From Caulobacteraceae bacterium (GTDB lineage: Bacteria; Pseudomonadota; Alphaproteobacteria; Caulobacterales; Caulobacteraceae): a DNA stretch of 9,294 bases. A program made the position numbers and the translations under genes. This document shows, one piece after another, positions 6,330 through 9,294 of this stretch. The notes beneath the pieces are model-generated. The model saw nothing but the letters and a program-made list of their open reading frames with translations. It did no database searches and was not told the DNA's origin. The stretch is from NCBI GenBank assembly GCA_030151985.1, contig JASLDZ010000071.1, forward strand, positions 1-9,294. Reading direction: 5' to 3'. Each line of letters begins with the position of its first letter. The stretch's first letter is position 1.

Positions 6330-6603
6330 CTTCTCGGAACCCGTTTCGGCCGCTGACGCGAACCGCAACTTTTCCAAGCTGCTCAAAGGCGTACGGCAGG
6401 GGAGGTCCTACGTCGTCACCTCGCACGGCGAGCCTGTGGCGAAGCTGACGCCGATCGACGACGGAGCCCCCGTGTCGCAGGAGCGGATCGCGGCGCGGCG
6501 CAGGCACCTCGAGGAGCTGAGCGCCCGTGCCGCGGCCAACGCGCCTAAGACGAGCCGCGACGAACTCTATGCGCAGATGCTGGCCGAGCCTTTCCGGCCT
6601 TGA
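6322..6603 (+). CDS. Phd/YefM-family antitoxin of a type II toxin-antitoxin pair
   Basis: The 93-residue protein has the Phd/YefM fold at its N-terminus: VSAADANRNFSKLLKGVRQG, then YVVTSHGEPVAKLTPID, the pattern (a---f--ll--v--g--v-it--G-pva-l-p) seen in this DNA-binding family. The C-terminal 35 residues (from about SARAAANAPKTSRDELY) are the flexible part that in relatives wraps around and blocks the toxin. The DNA-binding part would also repress the operon, and a palindrome covers its start. The ATG at 6322 is preferred because it coincides with the start of the fold and with the predicted transcription start; a GTG at 6316 would add two residues. There is no Shine-Dalgarno sequence. The stop codon overlaps the toxin start as TTGA, so the two are translated together. 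It lies 45 bp after ku but seems to have its own promoter. Confidence 0.88.
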   Translation: MTTFSEPVSAADANRNFSKLLKGVRQGRSYVVTSHGEPVAKLTPIDDGAPVSQERIAARRRHLEELSARAAANAPKTSRDELYAQMLAEPFRP

Positions 6604-7010
6604 GGATCGCGCTCGACACGAACATCCTGGCCTACGCGGAGGCCGTGAACGGCGAGGCGGATCAGCGAAGGGCGCGGCGGGTCATCGAGGATCGCCTCTC
6701 GGATGAGCTGTTCGTGCCTGTGCAGGTTCTGCTGGAACTTGCCAATGTGCTCCGACACAAGACCGGCAGCCCGTCCCTCGAGGTCGCCGCCAGGGTGAAG
6801 CGGTGGGCGGACAACTACGAGGTGATCGGGAGCGACACTGCCGTCGTCGAGGCTGCGCTTGAGCTGGTTTCGGCGCACCAGATCGGCTGGTGGGACGCGG
6901 TCGTGCTCGCCTCGGCCGCCACGGCGCAGTGTCGTCTTCTGCTGACCGAAGACATGCAGGACGGCTTCAGCTGGCGCGGCGTGATCGTGCGCAATCCGTT
7001 CGCCGCCTGA
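6600..7010 (+). CDS. vapC: VapC-family PIN-domain ribonuclease toxin
   Basis: The 136-residue protein is a PIN-domain toxin of VapC type, a metal-dependent RNase that in studied cases cleaves tRNA or rRNA until held by its antitoxin. The acidic residues expected for the active site are present: Asp6 in ALDTNILAY, Glu46 in LLELANVL, Asp99 in WWDAVVLASA and Asp118 (or Glu117) in LLLTEDMQDG, so it looks intact. Translation probably starts at the TTG at 6600, whose last bases form the antitoxin stop (TTGA); no later start would keep the catalytic Asp6. Codon use differs from neighbouring genes: in codons 30-54, 8 of 25 end in A or T, against 1 of 25 in codons 78-102 of ku, which suggests more recent arrival. 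Its 3' end is only 7 bp from that of the convergent gene on the other strand. Confidence 0.9.
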   Translation: MRIALDTNILAYAEAVNGEADQRRARRVIEDRLSDELFVPVQVLLELANVLRHKTGSPSLEVAARVKRWADNYEVIGSDTAVVEAALELVSAHQIGWWDAVVLASAATAQCRLLLTEDMQDGFSWRGVIVRNPFAA

Positions 7011-7017
7011 AGGGGCG

Positions 7018-7401
7018 TCAGGTTTCCGGGTCGGCCTCGAAGGCGCAGTAGCCCCGCTCCACCAGCCGGCGCGCCGCTTCGTAGGCCTCGCCCAGCTCGT
7101 TGAACGCCGCGTGCAGGGCGGCGAGGCGAGCGATCGCCTCGCCGTCGGGCGAGGGGCCGGCCGCCAACGCCGCCTTCACCCAGGCGCCGCGCGCCTGGGC
7201 GACCGCCAACGCCAGCTTCTGGAAGTCGGAGGGCCGGAGCTTGCCGATCGTGGCGCCGATCACCTCCCGGTTGGCGGCGAAGGCGGTGTAGTCGATCCGC
7301 TCGAGCTGCCCGCGCAGTCGTCGCTCGGCCATGGGGTCGAGGTCCTGCGGCTCGAAGTGGTCCGGCCCGATCCGCCGGTACTGGGTGGCCATCACGCTCA
7401 C
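7018..7401 (-). CDS. Hypothetical protein of 127 residues, predicted helical
   Basis: I do not recognise this protein. It is soluble, with no signal peptide or membrane helix, mixed charge and many Ala, Glu, Arg and Leu residues. The stretch from about 24 to 120 looks like three or four amphipathic helices (for example ERRLRGQLERIDYTAFAANR, DFQKLALAVAQARGAWVKAAL and the ALHAAFNELGEAYEAARRLVE segment). There is one Cys (RGYCAFEADPET near the end) and no catalytic motif. The GTG at 7401 is chosen because CGGGAG lies nine bases upstream (7411-7416 on the plus strand); the ATG at 7392 would be three residues shorter but has no such site. The frame keeps normal high-GC codon use with little A/T in third positions, which supports a real gene. 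It is convergent with vapC and divergent from rpoB, sharing the 340-bp region at 7402-7741 with the latter. Confidence 0.7.
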   Translation of the reverse strand: MSVMATQYRRIGPDHFEPQDLDPMAERRLRGQLERIDYTAFAANREVIGATIGKLRPSDFQKLALAVAQARGAWVKAALAAGPSPDGEAIARLAALHAAFNELGEAYEAARRLVERGYCAFEADPET

Positions 7402-7449
7402 GGCGCGTGTCTCCCGTTGAGGTCGATCGGCAAGGTAGGGCGGCCCGGC

Positions 7450-7464
7450 TTAAGGCGCGCTTAC
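7450..7464. promoter_or_regulatory. CtrA-like site
   Basis: TTAA, seven bases, TTAC matches the full CtrA site (TTAA-N7-TTAA) at seven of eight defined positions. It lies 49 bp upstream of the hypothetical gene start at 7401 and about 32 bp before the inferred rpoB -35. One mismatch and the short motif keep confidence low. Confidence 0.3.
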
Positions 7465-7485
7465 CGTAGGCGCGAGAAACCCCGT

Positions 7486-7506
7486 GGATAAGGGCTTGGC
7501 TTATCC
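7486..7506. promoter_or_regulatory. Perfect inverted repeat over the rpoB -35 region, with a DnaA-box-like arm
   Basis: GGATAAG (7486-7492) and CTTATCC (7500-7506) form a perfect 7-bp inverted repeat with a 7-base centre that covers the -35 hexamer of the promoter below. Read on the minus strand, 7483-7491 is TTATCCACG, one base from a consensus DnaA box (TTATCCACA). It may be a protein-binding site at the promoter. Confidence 0.4.
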
Positions 7507-7524
7507 CCGCCGCTCGCCTATCTA
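7496..7524 (+). promoter_or_regulatory. Probable rpoB promoter
   Basis: TTGGCT (7496-7501) and TATCTA (7519-7524) are 17 bases apart, giving a well-spaced housekeeping promoter with a start near 7531 and a leader of about 210 bases before rpoB. It is the best promoter-like pair in this 340-bp gene-free stretch. Confidence 0.55.
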
Positions 7525-7593
7525 GCGCGCTCCACACAATCCGATTCGCGTCGGCGCGCACGCGGCTGCAAGCGCGCACGAGCCCCGAGGCTG

Positions 7594-7611
7594 GGTCCAC
7601 CGCCCTGGACC
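7594..7611 (+). other. Hairpin in the rpoB leader
   Basis: GGTCCA and TGGACC form a perfect 6-bp stem with a 6-base loop, extended by one G-U pair. No T-run follows, so it is not a standard terminator. Confidence 0.4.
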
Positions 7612-7659
7612 TTAGCGAAGGGGCGCTTCCCCGTGGACGGGAGGCGGACGAACAGCGTG

Positions 7660-7683
7660 CGACGGGGCCGAACGGTTCCGTCG
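7660..7683 (+). other. Ten-base-pair hairpin in the rpoB leader
   Basis: CGACGGGGCC and GGTTCCGTCG pair over ten positions (eight Watson-Crick and two G-U) around a GAAC tetraloop. The G-U pairs mean it is stable as RNA on the plus strand, the same strand as rpoB, and not as the complementary RNA. It ends 58 bases before the rpoB ATG and has no T-run, which suggests a leader structure (processing, stability or protein binding) more than a terminator. Confidence 0.5.
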
Positions 7684-7730
7684 AGGGCGGACGCTCCACT
7701 GAGACATGCCGCGCGCACTCGCCTGCGCGC

Positions 7731-7737
7731 AAAGGAG
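7731..7737 (+). promoter_or_regulatory. Ribosome binding site of rpoB
   Basis: AAAGGAG stands four bases before the ATG at 7742, a strong but closely spaced site that fixes this start and hence the N-terminal extension of RpoB. Confidence 0.75.
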
Positions 7738-7741
7738 CCCC

Positions 7742-9294
7742 ATGGCCGACGACGCCTCGCACCCGATCGTTTCCGCCAACGTCGCGGTCCCCGCCTCGGG
7801 ACCGAAGGTCCAGGACATCACGTCCTTCACCGGCAAGAAGCGCATCAGGAAGACCTTCGGGCACATCCCCGAGGCGATCCAGATGCCCAACCTGATCGAG
7901 GTGCAGCGCTCGTCCTACGAGCAGTTCCTGAAGCGCGACGTGCGCCCGGAGGACCGCGGCGACGAGGGGCTGGAGGCGGTGTTCAAGTCCGTCTTCCCGA
8001 TCAAGGACTTCAACGAGCGCAGCCTGCTCGAATACGTGTCCTATGAGTTCGAGGACCCGAAGTTCGACGTCGAGGAGTGCATCCAGCGCGACATCACCTA
8101 TGCGGCGCCGCTGAAGGTGAAGCTGCGGTTGATCGTGTTCGAGAACGACGAGGACACCGGCGCCCGCTCCGTCAAGGACATCAAGGAGCAGGACGTCTAC
8201 ATGGGCGACATCCCGCTGATGACGGAGAAGGGCACCTTCATCGTCAACGGCACCGAGCGGGTGATCGTCAGCCAGATGCACCGCTCGCCGGGCGTCTTCT
8301 TCGACCACGACAAGGGCAAGACGCACGCCTCGGGCAAGCTGCTCTTCGCGGCCCGCGTGATCCCCTACCGCGGCAGCTGGCTCGACTTCGAGTTCGACGC
8401 CAAGGACATCGTCTACGTCCGCATCGACCGGCGCCGGAAGCTGCCGGCCACGACCTTCCTCTATGCGCTGGGCATGGACGGCGAGGAGATCCTGTCGACC
8501 TTCTACAAGTCCACGCCCTTCGAGAAGAAGGAAGGCGGCTGGGCGACCGAATACAAGGTCGAGAACTGGCGCGGCGTGAAGCCGGACTTCGCGCTCGTCA
8601 ACGCCGAGACGGGCGAGGAGGTCGCGGCCGCGGGCGAGAAGATCAGCGCGCGCAACGCCAAGAAGCTGGCGGACGCCGGCCTGAAGACGCTGCTGGTCTC
8701 TCCCGAGGCGCTGGTCGGCCGCTTCCTGGCCAAGGACCTCGTCAACCCCGAGACCGGCGAGATCTACGCCGAGGCCGGCGACGAGCTGGACGCCACCAAC
8801 ATCGAGGCGCTGGAAGGCTTGGGCTTCACCGAACTCGACGTGCTGGACATCGACCACGTCAACGTCGGCGCCTACATGCGCAACACGCTGCGGGTGGACA
8901 AGAACAGCCTCCGCGAGGACGCGCTGTTCGACATCTACCGCGTCATGCGCCCCGGCGAGCCGCCGACGGTGGAAGCCGCCGAGACCATGTTCCGGGGCCT
9001 CTTCTTCGACTCCGAGCGCTACGACCTCTCGGCCGTGGGTCGGGTGAAGATGAACCTGCGCCTGGAGCTGGACGCCGACGACGAGATGCGCGTGCTCCGC
9101 AAGGAGGACGTGCTGGCGGTGCTGAAGACGCTGGTGGGCCTGCGCGACGGCCGCGGCGAGATCGACGACATCGACAACCTCGGCAATCGCCGGGTGCGCT
9201 CGGTCGGCGAGCTCTTGGAGAACCAGTACCGCGTCGGCCTGCTGCGTATGGAGCGGGCGATCAAGGAGCGCATGTCCTCGGTCGACATCGACAC
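7742..9294 (+). CDS. rpoB: RNA polymerase beta subunit (N-terminal 517 codons, cut by right edge)
   Basis: This is the N-terminal third or so of the RNA polymerase beta subunit, which forms one side of the catalytic cleft. SFTGKKRIRKTFG opens the conserved part, followed by MPNLIEVQRSSYEQFL, VFPIKDF, VKLRLIVFE, and the near-invariant NGTERVIVSQMHRSPGVFF (residues 169-187) and YRGSWLDFEFDAKD of the protrusion and lobe region. NLGNRRVRSVGELLENQ and RMERAIKERMSSVDID at the right edge lead into the rifampicin-binding region, which begins just outside the window, so resistance positions in cluster I cannot be read. The first 28 residues (MADDASHPIVSANVAVPASG onward) precede the usual start of the conserved part and form an Ala/Val-rich extension fixed by the strong ribosome binding site. 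The gene is not preceded by rplL, its usual upstream neighbour; instead a 340-bp region with its own promoter lies before it. Confidence 0.99.
   Translation, partial: MADDASHPIVSANVAVPASGPKVQDITSFTGKKRIRKTFGHIPEAIQMPNLIEVQRSSYEQFLKRDVRPEDRGDEGLEAVFKSVFPIKDFNERSLLEYVSYEFEDPKFDVEECIQRDITYAAPLKVKLRLIVFENDEDTGARSVKDIKEQDVYMGDIPLMTEKGTFIVNGTERVIVSQMHRSPGVFFDHDKGKTHASGKLLFAARVIPYRGSWLDFEFDAKDIVYVRIDRRRKLPATTFLYALGMDGEEILSTFYKSTPFEKKEGGWATEYKVENWRGVKPDFALVNAETGEEVAAAGEKISARNAKKLADAGLKTLLVSPEALVGRFLAKDLVNPETGEIYAEAGDELDATNIEALEGLGFTELDVLDIDHVNVGAYMRNTLRVDKNSLREDALFDIYRVMRPGEPPTVEAAETMFRGLFFDSERYDLSAVGRVKMNLRLELDADDEMRVLRKEDVLAVLKTLVGLRDGRGEIDDIDNLGNRRVRSVGELLENQYRVGLLRMERAIKERMSSVDID

Noticed and set aside
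5182..6507. 441-codon minus-strand open frame over ku
   Set aside because: It is antisense to ku and reads through the palindromic repeat; the VSPGLDPG-like peptide is just the translated repeat.
7554..7580. GCGCGCACG repeated twice, 18 bp apart, in the rpoB leader
   Set aside because: It is a short, low-complexity GC repeat that is expected by chance here.
6815..8857. 680-codon minus-strand open frame, the longest complete frame in the window
   Set aside because: It is antisense to rpoB, crosses the promoter region and the hypothetical gene in another frame, and ends inside vapC. The protein is Val/Asp/Leu/Arg-rich shadow sequence without domains.
1..9294. CRISPR arrays, tRNA or rRNA genes, insertion sequences, prophage or a multi-gene defence system
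   Set aside because: No regular repeat-spacer pattern, RNA gene, transposase or integrase was seen. Ku and the toxin-antitoxin pair are single known modules and do not add up to a new defence system.

Overview
The window reads as chromosomal DNA of a high-GC alphaproteobacterium, most likely of the Caulobacterales (Caulobacter/Phenylobacterium/Brevundimonas relatives). The evidence is a PopA-like protein (two worn receiver domains plus an inactive GGDEF domain with a kept c-di-GMP I-site), an alphaproteobacterial RpoB, and a palindromic repeat pair of the CCCCGGA-CTTGA-TCCGGGG type common between genes in this class. The genus call is inference. The strong GC bias produces long antisense shadow ORFs, which were left out.

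Layout. 1-2785, minus strand: the N-terminal part of a MASE1-PAS sensor protein cut by the left edge, preceded by the popA-like gene; they are probably co-transcribed. 2786-2907: divergent promoter region. 2908-5021, plus strand: an alpha-methylacyl-CoA racemase-like CoA-transferase III family enzyme, then 14 bp later a six-helix YihY/BrkB-family membrane protein. 4924-5172, minus: a small TusA-family sulfurtransferase whose 3' end overlaps the yihY 3' end tail to tail. 5173-5409: divergent tusA/ku region holding the palindrome pair and a candidate general-stress (EcfG-type) promoter. 5410-6276, plus: Ku of bacterial non-homologous end joining. 6322-7010, plus: a Phd/YefM-VapC (PIN) toxin-antitoxin pair that looks leaderless and uses a TTGA stop/start overlap. 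7018-7401, minus: an unrecognised 127-residue helical protein. 7402-7741: a 340-bp regulatory region with a good promoter, RNA hairpins and possible cell-cycle sites. 7742 to the right edge, plus: the first 517 codons of rpoB.

How it fits together. Several genes bear on cell-cycle or stress physiology: the c-di-GMP effector PopA, a membrane sensor, Ku, a toxin-antitoxin pair and rpoB. They do not form one operon or an obvious new system. The points most worth a second look are rpoB standing apart from rplJL with a toxin-antitoxin pair nearby, the possible stress promoter of ku, the leaderless self-repressing layout of the toxin-antitoxin operon, and the cluster of CtrA-, DnaA- and CcrM-like sites ahead of rpoB.
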